Shown here: piece after piece, positions 54,900-64,000 of the stretch
Layout of the letters: each line of letters opens with the position of its first letter
How positions within the stretch are numbered: the first letter of the stretch is position 1
NCBI GenBank assembly: GCA_012845835.1
Contig: JABAKD010000025.1
Span: forward strand, 11,167,264-11,231,263
From: Undaria pinnatifida
Lineage: Eukaryota; Sar; Phaeophyceae; Laminariales; Alariaceae
DNA: 64,000 nt
Direction of reading: 5' to 3'
Translations under genes and position numbers: made by a program
Notes under the pieces: model-generated
What the model saw: only the letters and a program-made list of their open reading frames with translations
The model's database searches: none
Told to the model about the DNA's origin: nothing

Positions 54900-55984
54900 T
54901 AAACAGCGAATCATCTATGCTGAGGATGGTGCTTTTTGTTGAGGATGAAAAACAGTCGGAAAAATTCCGAGCAACAGCGAAACATTTTCTCCGAGAAATG
55001 TTCCAACGGCTGCGTGTTGGACACAGCACATTGTCAGTGTCGTCGTGAGATGCGTGGCTTGTGTTGTCTCACACACACTGCACGACTCTGCTGCGATAAG
55101 GACTGGACCTCGATAGGCCACGGATGAGTACAGAGGGCAGGAGAAGGTAGTGTAGGGGTCGGAGAACAACACAACGAGCGGACGCATGCCGGAATGGATT
55201 GCTCGTCTTGGTTGACGAGTCACGTCGGAGAAGTTCTTGTTCTTCTTGCTCCTCGCCATAACTAACACCTCGCCACATAGAAGCAAGTACCACCCTCACC
55301 AGTTGATACGCTCTTGCAAATTACGCTACTCTACTGACGCGAGGAGGTTTGGAGACGATTGGTGCCCTACAGGGCTCGAGTAAGAAGGTGGTGTCGTGGG
55401 CTACTGTTGTGTTGGGTGGACGTTCATGCAATCAACACAGCACTTACGTCTCAAACCCTCACCGGAGATCGTTCTTGCTCCTCACCTCTACGGAAATCTC
55501 CCCACAGAGGCCAGCTCCACCCCAACCAGCAGACACACCATTGAGCCTCACATTACTCTACCGCCGCGAGGAGGTTTAGAGTCGATCGGATATTCAGGGC
55601 TCGAGTTAGGAAGTGGTGCAGCCGACTGCTGTACGCACTTGTCGCATCGTGGTACAGCGGAATTTCGATTTTTTTCGGCCCGGCACACTCCCTCAAACCT
55701 CGATCGACATGTGCTGGTGCTTGCTCCTCACCGCTACCAAAATCTCCCCACAGAGGCCAGCACCACTCCCAACAGTCGGTACGGCGTTCAAACTTCCACA
55801 GTACTTGTAGCGCGAGAAGGTTTGGGGTCGATTAGTTGTCTAGAGAGGGCGCAAGTTAGGAGTGTGGTGCTGCCTACTGGTGTAAGCTGTGTCGAAGTAG
55901 GGGGCTGCCGATTTGTTTTTTTAAACCGCCACCCGTGTGTCTGGAACCTCGATCGAATTGTGATTGTTGTGCTTGCTCCTCACC
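54900..55984 (+). repeat. Left inverted arm of the foldback element
   Basis: Begins TAAACAGCGAATCATCTATG. Repetitive 226-248-bp units fill the inner 650 bp. A 214-codon frame over the units is a by-product of the repeat and is mirrored in the right arm. Confidence 0.85.
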
Positions 55985-56957
55985 TCTTCAACAGAGAAGC
56001 AGCAATGCTGCTGCAGCTGCTGCCGCTGCTGCTGCTGTAGCTACAGAAGCAGTATATGTAGGCTGTGGCTCGGGGGCGTTTATCTAGTTCGCTCGCTCTT
56101 GGCAGTGGAAAGGCTCCTTGCTGTTAGTTGTCTTGCTGTGGTCAACAGCAAAAAAACAAAACGTATTAGACTAGAATATACTTCGTACAGCACAGCAGGT
56201 GGTGATTGATTGAGAGCGATGTACGAAGTACTTTGCACAGCAGACAAAGTACGCTGCTGTCGTGGCGGAAACGCAAAATACAAGAGACGACCGGCCGCGA
56301 GTCATCAATGATCGAGCCTGTCTCTCCCCTCTCTCTGCCTGTTCCTCTCAGACTCTGGATGAACCGCACTGACATAGAGTGGTGGGTATGTGGTGTGGTC
56401 AACGAAAAAGTCAAACGGCATGCAATAGACAGACAGACGCTGCCTGCGTGCTGTGAAAGAGAGGACAGTTTACTTTTGAGTATGATATGTATCACAGGTC
56501 CTTCGGACCATCAAGTACCGCGTTGACTCCGTTTTGGCGAGTTTGTGTTTCTAACAATTCACGGGTCAACTTCTGGAAGGTTTCATGTTCAGAACAATTG
56601 TCGGTCGGATGTTCGAGCGACATTTGATTCTTGGGAGTATTGGAATAGACGAGATTCGTTTTCATGTCAAATTCGGTAATTTTTAAATGAATGTCCCAAA
56701 TGTTCTGTCTCGAGGGTTAAAATAAACTAATCTTCCAACACTTCGCGAACATGCGATTCTTAGCGGTCCACCGGGGAACCTGAAACAAGTCATCATTCAG
56801 ATGTGTGCTTCGGATGATTCCCGTCATAGACAACAACTAATCGACTCCAATTCTCCTCGCGCCCGTGCAGTAGAGTAGCTGCTCAGCATTAGTTTCAAGT
56901 TTCATATGCATGCCGACTAACGGTGGTGCTGGCCTCTGTGGGGAGATTACCGTAGCG

Positions 56958-58039
56958 ATGAGGAGCAAGCACAACAAGCACAATTCGATCGAGGTTCCAG
57001 ACACACGGGTGGCGGTTTGAAAAAAAAAAACGACAGCCCCCTACTTCGACACAGCTTACACCAGTAGGCAGCACCACACTCTTAACTTGAGCCCTCTCTA
57101 GACAACCAATGGACCCCAAACCTTCTCGCGCTACAAGTACTGTGGAAGTTTGAACGCCGTACCGACTGTTGGAAGTGGTGCTGGCCTCTGTGGGGAGATT
57201 TTGGTAGCGGTGAGGAGCAAGCACCAGCACATGTCGATCGAGGTTTGAGGGAGTGTGCCGGGCCGAAAAAAATCGAAATTCCGCCGTACCACGATGCGAC
57301 AAGTGCGTACAGCAGTCGGCTGCACCACTTCCTAACTCGAGCCCTGAATATCCGAACGACTCTAAACCTCCTCGCGGCGGTAGAGTAATGTGGGGCTCAA
57401 TGGTGTGTCTGCTGGTTGGGGTGGAGCTGGCCTCTGTGGGGAGATTTCCGTGGAGGTGAGGAGCAAGAACAATCTCCGGTGAGGGTTTGAGACGTAAGTG
57501 CTGTGTTGATTGCATGAACGTCCACCCAACACAACAGTAGCCCACGACACCACCTTCTTACTCGAGCCCTGTAGGGCACCAATCGTCTCCAAACCTCCTC
57601 GCGTCAGTAGAGTAGCGTAATTTGCAAGAGCGTATCAACTGGTGAGGGTGGTACTTGCTTCTATGTGGCGAGGGGTATTAGTTATGGTGAGGAGCAGAAC
57701 AAGAACTTCTCCGACGTGACTCGTCAACCAAGACGAGCAATTCACTCCGGCATGCGTCCGCTCGTTGTGTTGTTCTCCGACCCCCACACTACCTTTTCCC
57801 GCCCTCTGTACTCATCCGTGGCCTATCGAGGTCCAGTCCTTATCGCAGCAGAGTCGTGCGGTGTGTGTTAGACAACACAAGCCACGCATCTCACGACGAC
57901 ACTGACAATGTGCTGTGTCCAACACGCAGCCGTTGGAACATTTCTCGGAGAAAATGTTTCGCTGTTGCTCGGAATTTTTCCGACTGTTTTTCATCCTCAA
58001 CAAAAAGCACCATCCTCACCATAGATGATTCGCTGTTTA
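56958..58039 (-). repeat. Right inverted arm of the foldback element
   Basis: Reverse complement of 54900-55984. An extra partial unit (56925-56957) extends inward beyond the left-arm match. Confidence 0.85.
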
Positions 58040-58166
58040 GAGTAGTATCCGAGGCTAACCAATATTAATAGACAACTGAGGCAACCAGCTGCGCTATACA
58101 GCACTACCATCAGCAGCAGCACAAATATCAAAGACAGGCATGTATACATAACGTTCGACAGTAGTA

Positions 58167-58930
58167 GTCTCCGACACGACAAGTTTCCAAATTTTTATTT
58201 TGCTAAATTGACAGGGGCACCCTGCAACTTTACGCCCAAAGCATGAAAACGTTTTCAGAATGAATTGGACGGCTTCGGGCAGTCCCTCTATTTTTACGTT
58301 TTTGTTTTGTTTGGACTGCCCCCAGATTTGAAAAGCAGCAGTTTGCACGCAGCACATTTCAACTAAGAGACCATGTTACCCTCAGATTTAGGAGCTGACC
58401 GGGTAGATGGGGAAAGCCGAGCGGTGGGAAAGAAAGACGGATGCTTGTTCACCCTATCAAATCACAAAACCTAATTTGATGCCGCCGCGGCAGAGTCGAA
58501 GGCCTGCGACCCTTCCATGACGCCGCTGAGCGCTTCTCCCAAAAACCTAGCGGCCGCGAGAGGTGATGCGGGCCACGGATGGATGGCGTTTAATTCTGAG
58601 GTTGTGAGGGAATCTCCACGCTGAAGAGGCGGTTGTCCATTTATAGCGTGAGAGCTGCCGGCCCGAGGTCAATCCTGGTGTCACAGCGAGATCGACGTCG
58701 TTGGGAAGCGTCGACAATAGAAGTAAACTGCCCACCCCGCGTGGACAGGCGCAAAAAACAAGAACCATGCGTGGTGTGTGCTCTGACCTGATGCTGGCGG
58801 CGAGGCGTGAGTCGAGCTGTTCATCGTCAGGGTTTGATTTTCCAGACAGCCACTCTTTTCGACCCAGACGCACCAGCATCCGTCCCCTGCTAGCGTGATT
58901 CAATTACATACGGCGATAGTCTGATCTACA
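58167..58930. repeat. Dispersed repeat, copy 2 (first copy at 11887-12640)
   Basis: Same orientation as copy 1. Directly followed by the R1 copy at 58930. See copy 1 for anchors. Confidence 0.7.
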
Positions 58931-59552
58931 TATTGTACTACATCAAGTACCATACATGGCACAAATGCTGGTAGTGGTACACAAACGCATGCATGCTCCT
59001 CATTTTTTTTTTTTTCTAACATATCTGGAAAATCCCATCTCCTCCTGTCCCTGCCCCCCACCCCCGCCATATCGAACACTCCCGCCCCTCTCCTCACCGG
59101 TTGTACGATTGACAAATTATACATGATAAACTGATGCGTTCCGCCCACAACCGCTAGATTTGTCCCTTCAAGGGTTTACAGCAGCTGCACAGATTTAGCC
59201 GTCCCTTACCTCTACTACCTCGCCCCTCCCCCGTCTCCGGCCCCTACGTCATAACCGATATCCCCCTTCCCCTCACCGGTGGTACGATTTACAGGATATA
59301 CATGATAAACTGATGCCTTTTCTTCTACGGCTGTCAGACTTTGTGCACCTCAGAAACGGGTTTTTCCGCGCACAGTTTGAAAAACATCGCCCCGTTGACC
59401 CTGGTACAACCTACATTGCAGTTATAAGGGGAGTCGCCAATCTATATCCTAAATGAGGACACACACAGTGATACACGCGGTCGGAGTATCACACACACAG
59501 CTTGCAAAGATGAGTTTCGACGAAATCTTTGATCTCACAGCTGGAGTGTAGA
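58930..59552 (+). repeat. R1 dispersed repeat, plus-orientation copy
   Basis: Closest to 25896-26527, including the GCATGCATGCTCCTC start and a shared C-rich body. The tip ends CACAGCTGGAGTGTA at 59551. Confidence 0.8.
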
Positions 59553-59740
59553 CTTTTTTTAAGTAATATATAACTTGAAAACACACTCCAGCTGTGAAAT
59601 TGAATATTTTGTCGAAACTCATCATGGCAAGCTTTGTGTGATGCTCCGATTGCGCGTGTTACACGTTGTGTGTCTTCATTAAGTAAATATGTCGGCGACT
59701 CCCCTTGCGACTATTCAGTGTAGCTATCAGGGTCATATAG
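59405..59740. repeat. Near-palindrome formed by two R1 tips
   Basis: The plus-orientation tip (59405-59551) is followed after about 25 bp of AT-rich sequence by a minus-orientation tip (59573-59740). Arms of about 150 bp pair along their length, for example AAAGATGAGTTTCGACGAAA with its partner near 59610. Confidence 0.8.
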
Positions 59741-59905
59741 TACATATATACGGAGGGGGACTCCACCAACAAACAAATTCCTGACCAACACTCCATCTCT
59801 CCTACCGCGCTACGAAGCAGACTGAGAAAATAGATAGCGCGGGGTTTTTATTCTTCAATGACCTTTTTATCTTCTTTTTTTCACAGGCATTGACGACATT
59901 AAACG

Positions 59906-60265
59906 TCATCTTGCACTAGTTCTTGTGCTTCGCATAATACATACAGCTAGCGCGATACGCTTGTTTATATTCGATTTTACATCGATGTGATTGAGGGTGG
60001 GCTTAAATACTGCTGCTGCTAAATACTCAAATGATTTACAGGTGGCGTGTGATTCAGCGCGATACAAATGCGTGCTATGCGTGCGAAGCCAGCTAGCGCC
60101 AACGAAAACCAACCTGTCCGTAGGAAAAGTGGTTGCGATGTTTGCACGTGTTTGAGCTATAAAATAAGTAACGGGACTGATTATTACATATAGGAACATG
60201 CGATGACAAGTTTTGTAACAATCGGTAACAGGAAGGTGCCGAACTTTGTGCACTTCAACCATCAA
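59906..60265 (-). CDS. hypothetical ORF in duplication copy 2
   Basis: 119 codons, open, matching 38446-38087 from MMVEVHKVR to TRTSAR. No recognisable domain. Confidence 0.25.
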   Translation of the reverse strand: MMVEVHKVRHLPVTDCYKTCHRMFLYVIISPVTYFIAQTRANIATTFPTDRLVFVGASWLRTHSTHLYRAESHATCKSFEYLAAAVFKPTLNHIDVKSNINKRIALAVCIMRSTRTSAR

Positions 60266-60360
60266 TGCCAGTCAAAACAAGTCGATGCCATCGCCAAGGT
60301 TGTCTTTGTTGTTATGTGTGTGTTAAACATAACCCACCAAAACGTACCTAACGGAAACGC

Positions 60361-60573
60361 CTAACCTAAGCAGAACGAAGACGATATATAGCCGACACCC
60401 GAACGCAAACAAGCGAAACTTCCTTGCGCACCTTTGCGCTCCGTCGACATTGCACTTACCGGCTTGTTCTCATAAAGGAAACAACCATGGAAGAAACGCC
60501 AACCCCCCGTTCTTGGTTCAGATATAATAGGAGAGTATTGACGATCTGAATGGTACCAGCTATGAACCTTCAA
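60361..60573 (-). CDS. hypothetical exon in duplication copy 2
   Basis: The frame includes RTGGWRFFHGCFLYENKP and then a strong donor (CCG|GTAAGT, about 60460) and a matching acceptor (CTGCTTAG at about 60366), giving an intron of about 95 bp. The same signals are present in copy 1 (38751-38542). It probably belongs to one spliced gene with the Cys-rich exon upstream. The full model could not be closed. Confidence 0.3.
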   Translation of the reverse strand: MKVHSWYHSDRQYSPIISEPRTGGWRFFHGCFLYENKPVSAMSTERKGAQGSFACLRSGVGYISSSFCLG

Positions 60574-60616
60574 TTCATTACCTTAGATGGACCTGGACGA
60601 ACCACTACCCTTAGTT

Positions 60617-60868
60617 TCAGTCGATTACTCCTTCAATCACGTCGAAGTTGATAGCAGAGCTGTCTTCGAAGATTTTCCCGCATAGGCAAATCCGCGCGTG
60701 ATCTTCACCACGGTCTTGGCTCTTATAGTATTGGCTATCTAGCCAAGTTTGCAGATTGAAAGACGTTGCTGTGAATCCTGTGCTGCACCCTCCGCAGAGC
60801 CCACAGGTCATGTATTCTTTCTTGTGCGTCAGGGTGTGCACGTCGACAGCGGTGAAGGGAAGAGTCTC
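60617..60868 (-). CDS. Cys-rich small ORF, open in copy 2
   Basis: The frame runs from about 60868 through HTLTHKKEYMTCGLCGGCSTG to GKIFEDSSAINFDVIEGVID and the stop at 60617. CX2CX2C plus a distal CLC could bind a metal, but no named family fits. There is no ATG before residue MTCG, so an upstream exon is likely. A neighbouring frame encoding KPETFIGGVVGVKSEITPRD (60926-60840) may be that exon or a frameshifted extension. Confidence 0.35.
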   Translation of the reverse strand, partial: ETLPFTAVDVHTLTHKKEYMTCGLCGGCSTGFTATSFNLQTWLDSQYYKSQDRGEDHARICLCGKIFEDSSAINFDVIEGVID

Positions 60869-61418
60869 GCGGCGTTATTTCGGATTTTACACCCACAACT
60901 CCGCCGATGAAAGTCTCTGGTTTCAAATCGCTTGGGAATTGGATATGGGGAAAAGCGTATTTGGATTGAGCATAGAGGGTTTGTAAGGGATAGTGGTCTG
61001 GCGCCCCCCCCTCCCCGTGAAAGGAATTTAGTGAAAAAAAATTAGTCTTGTTCCATGTTTTGTTTCGGGCTAACCGGTATATTCTAAGGAAATAGCGCGT
61101 ACCAAATGGCCAAAGAAAGGTCGCTGATACCCTAAGAGCCCCGCCTCGACGACGTTCTGCTAAAGAAAATCAAGGGCGAAGCAGGTGTGGGACGCAACGA
61201 GTGGTTGCCATGTCCAAGGTCGGATCCTTGGGAGGTGAATAACAGGGTTTAACCGTTTAACGATGTCGAATCGTGCCACGCGTGTATAGACATGAACGGA
61301 TTTTCAGGAAAACATAGTTCATGTTTGGAATATTTCACGAACAATCTTTCAAACTTTGACAGTCGTGATTTCCACCGGTTGAGTGGTCTATACTGTACCA
61401 TCGAGAAAACGTTTCGTG

Positions 61419-61660
61419 AGATACGTATTATTGCCAAATCCAACATGCGAGGTGATGTGGTCATGCACTGTCACCGCCATTGAGGACTAGAGGTAGACAT
61501 GCGAATTGTCGCATTTTGTGTGAACTAAACCTCTTGAACCCCCCCCCCCCCCGTATGAAAGAGATACTTATTGCCAAGTATAACATGCGAGGTGATGTGG
61601 TCATGCACTGTCACCGCCATTGAGGACTAGATAGAGGGAGCAATGCGAATTGTCTTATTT
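61419..61660 (+). repeat. R2 repeat, two tandem copies
   Basis: Copies at 61419-61517 and 61552-61660 share AACATGCGAGGTGATGTGGT, CATGCACTGTCACCGCCATT and GAGGACTAGA, separated by an ACCTCTTGAACCCCC tract. Confidence 0.85.
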
Positions 61661-61804
61661 TGTGTGACCTAAACCTCTTGAAAACCCTCCCCCCGCCCCC
61701 CCTTTGTTGTATTTTTTTTTTCCCCTCGCTTTCTCTTGCGTGAACGCCCCACCTCATATCAAAATCCGCCAGAGTAATACGCACTTCCACGATCTGGACG
61801 TCGC
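61661..61804 (+). repeat. R3 module next to the right arm of the inverted repeat
   Basis: ACCTCTTGAAAACCC, C-runs, a T-run, CTCGCTTTCTCTTGCGTGAA and ATCCGCCAGAGTAATACGCA match 53730-53850 in the same orientation. The two R3 copies therefore flank the inner ends of the inverted arms asymmetrically. Confidence 0.65.
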
Positions 61805-64000
61805 GGAGAGTCGAACCTATACCTTTCTATGTTTGTTTTGCGTTGTTGTTTTCAACCCAAGAAACTATCGAAAGTTTTGAAACTTTTTGCAGAAAATATT
61901 TATTTTATCAGCAGGGGGAATGGTTATACAGCATTATGGCAAAACCAACATACTCGAGGTGTTGGAAACATCGTGACGTTTTCAAGGGGTCGACATCATC
62001 AAATGATAATTATCATATAACTATTGATAAGGTACAACAAGTTGTTGTAGTCGCACGTTCCACTACGAGCTCACGGGGTGTTTATCATGTAGTCGCCGAT
62101 ACGTCCTCACGCCCAACAACGAAACTACTGTTATGGTTTAATAGTACATGCAGGTAAGTGCTGTCGGTTACCTGGGACGCCACAAGTCATTACACACCAG
62201 TACTCGAAGGAGCGTGTGTAACTCACGTGCATCAATCCGGCAATGAAAATGAACGCAGGTACCGTAAAGGCGAGGACAAAGAGGAAGGAAAGACGTTGCG
62301 AAGATACTATTAGATTATACCTGGTATGTATGGGCAAAAATATATAGTCTATGACACAACACCCTATTTCTACGCGAAGAACATGGGTTTCAATTTCCGA
62401 ACTTGACTTTTTATCTTGAGCCCGTAGTTTCCGGCAAACGAAAACTTTCTCACAGAGAACGAACAACGAAAAAGATATATTCACGCGTACTTCATGGTAT
62501 ACATAATGGTTTCAACAGCAGTTGAGTACGCATTCCACCCACTCGGCGTCCACGGTGCCCGGGCAGGAGAACTGGTCCACCCCCAATTACGTCGTCCCGG
62601 GTGGCTATCTCCGCCGTACTATACTGATACTAGTTCACAACAGAGTATAGCGAATAGCAGCTATTATGCCTTGTACAGGAAAGTATCACATATACTACCC
62701 GGTTTCTGGTAATTCAATTTAGAGATACTTCGATGAGAAGCAAATGTAACTCTCTTCTGCAGCAACTGCCGGGGTGAGAGGGCTACGTGGAGTCATGGGG
62801 GTGCACGAACAGACAAAGTTGAACCAAACAAGAAGATATACAGAAACAAGTTTAATCTCCATTAATGCAATTTGTGGATGATGATGTAGAAAACTATGAA
62901 ATATTACTTACCCCTTGTAGGCAGAGTAGAAGCGTGCACATTTCGAGCACCTGTTCCGACCAGACGATACGAAGAAAGAAAACGCAAAGCTACAGGTAGT
63001 GATGCCGTCCACCTTAGTGTGAAGGGCGGGCGAAGGGCCTGGAATATGACTCCGAATCTCAGCCACGAAACGGGAAGTAGCTGAAGGGAAAAAAACACAG
63101 TAGACTATAGATAGCAATACGCATGATGAGTTTTCCTGGTATAGGCTCTACATCGAACTGACCCACCCATAGTCTATACCGGTACAAAATATTTACCTTT
63201 GCCTCGGGATACAAGAAACGCACATGAACCTCACGATGATGCCTCAACACTGCTGTAGCAGTTGGTATGGTATGCTCTATACACTACGAGATAGTCAGGT
63301 GTTACAAATCCGATGTAAACGATTCCCACGTAAATCAGGCTGTCAACGTGTAGCTACACTTCAGCACCCTCCTCCTTCAATGTGTGAAGCGTATTGTTTT
63401 TCTTTCCGTTAATATCTTTTTTTTAGAACGAGAAGCCGTCCAGCTAATATTCCACAACTTTTCCCAGCTAAAAAGTCCTTTTGGCTCTGGCCTGGCACTT
63501 GTAGCAGGCCACGACCCACTCTGTGGTGTCCAAGTATCTATCTCAACGAGGAAGCATGTGCACTAATCGGAGTGGCATACTTGTAATTTTAGGACTAGTC
63601 GAGGTGAACTGTCTCATAGTGTCTACAGTCTATACGCCACAAACGTACAATCTGAGTGTGTACTCATGGCGAGATCTGGAAGATACCGGAACCACCCATC
63701 TGCCTGCTGTTTTTCACCCCCCACCAAAAACCAACCAATGCGGAGTGTTAAATAGTTTCCGTTCACGGCATCCCTGAGAATGGACACAGGAGCCATCGAG
63801 CTATCCTTGCGTCGGAACTCGCGAACGAATAGTGTGGGCTCCGGCCTGGAACCACAGGCCACGATATACGCACGAACTGTATAGCAGTCCATACGTAACA
63901 CACAAATATACAAACCTGAGCGAGTCAACCAGTTTATTTCGGTCCAACTGCAATCTTTATCGCACGCAATTTCCCAGCATTTAGTTCCCGAGAATATGTG
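61805..64000 (-). repeat. Right arm of the 2.2-kb inverted repeat (cut by window end)
   Basis: Reverse complement of 51505-53690. Carries the frames MAKPTYSRCWKHRDVFKGST (61938-62156, ending at a CAG|GTAAGT donor), YAFHPLGVHGARAGELVHPQ (about 62530) and RYEERKRKATGSDAVHLSVK (about 62965) on the plus strand, as well as the antisense frames listed for the left arm. None belongs to a family I recognise. Confidence 0.9.

Larger units (their letters stand above)
54900..58039. mobile_element. Foldback-type element with 1.08-kb inverted arms
   Basis: Left arm 54900-55984 and right arm 56958-58039 are inverted copies at about 98 percent identity. They enclose a 0.97-kb interior with a CTG-rich stretch (56007-56035). 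Each arm contains about three tandem units of 226-248 bp, marked by GCTTGCTCCTCACC, TCTCCCCACAGAGGCCAGC and GCGAGxAGGTTT. Long arms built of internal repeats are typical of foldback elements such as FB and Galileo. No transposase was found, so it is non-autonomous. No clear target duplication was seen. Confidence 0.8.
59573..61420. repeat. 1.83-kb duplication, copy 2
   Basis: Direct repeat of 37772-39598. Contains intact versions of the two ORFs listed below. It diverges from copy 1 at about 61420, where an R2 copy begins. Confidence 0.88.

Noticed and set aside
55396-57545. A pair of 214-216-codon frames of similar sequence on opposite strands
   Set aside because: They lie over the internal repeats of the foldback arms and are mirrored because the arms are inverted copies. 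They show no domain and no splice context.

Overview
The window looks like nuclear DNA of an intron-rich eukaryotic alga, most likely a brown alga (Phaeophyceae). The main evidence is one 14-exon host gene (41716-50334, minus strand). Its spliced product is a vanadium-dependent haloperoxidase of the Ascophyllum/Laminaria type, with every vanadate-binding residue present. All 13 introns obey GT-AG and all exon phases agree, giving a 619-residue product. The species is an inference from this one family and from the transposon content.

Almost everything else is transposon or repeat. (1) 769-8699: a decayed tyrosine-recombinase retrotransposon (Ngaro/PAT/DIRS order) on the minus strand, reading gag - RT - RNase H - tyrosine recombinase. 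It keeps the split direct repeats A1 - body - B1A2 - B2. Its RT region has been amplified into a tandem array of about 575-bp units. (2) 10400-11561: a Ty1/copia remnant (gag zinc knuckle, DTGA protease, pre-integrase HHCC). (3) 12735-22744: a nearly complete 10-kb Ty3/gypsy element on the minus strand with 440-bp LTRs, a tRNA primer site and a polypurine tract. Its pol order is PR - RT - RNase H - DNA cytosine-5 methyltransferase - NLS-rich linker - integrase - Tudor-like domain. The methyltransferase captured inside pol is the most interesting element in the window.

(4) 22745-34140: gene-free sequence of tandem and dispersed repeats. It includes a 0.6-0.8 kb family with an extreme G-rich/C-rich strand, present in both orientations. 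(5) 34211 to about 36700: a chromodomain-type Ty3/gypsy element with a large internal deletion. (6) 37772-39598: one copy of a 1.83-kb duplication whose second copy is 59573-61420. It carries a Cys-rich ORF that is open in the second copy and broken in the first. (7) 39600-41715: unassigned, followed by the haloperoxidase gene.

(8) 51505-64000: a nested structure. A 2.2-kb inverted repeat (arms 51505-53690 and 61805-64000, the right arm cut by the window end) encloses C-rich family copies, a 3.1-kb foldback element with 1.08-kb arms (54900-58039), a dispersed repeat also found at 11887-12640, a 330-bp near-palindrome (59405-59740) and the second copy of the 1.83-kb duplication.

Limits: domain calls rest on motifs read by eye, repeat boundaries are accurate to a few bases at best unless stated, and small ORFs in repeats are mostly uninterpreted.
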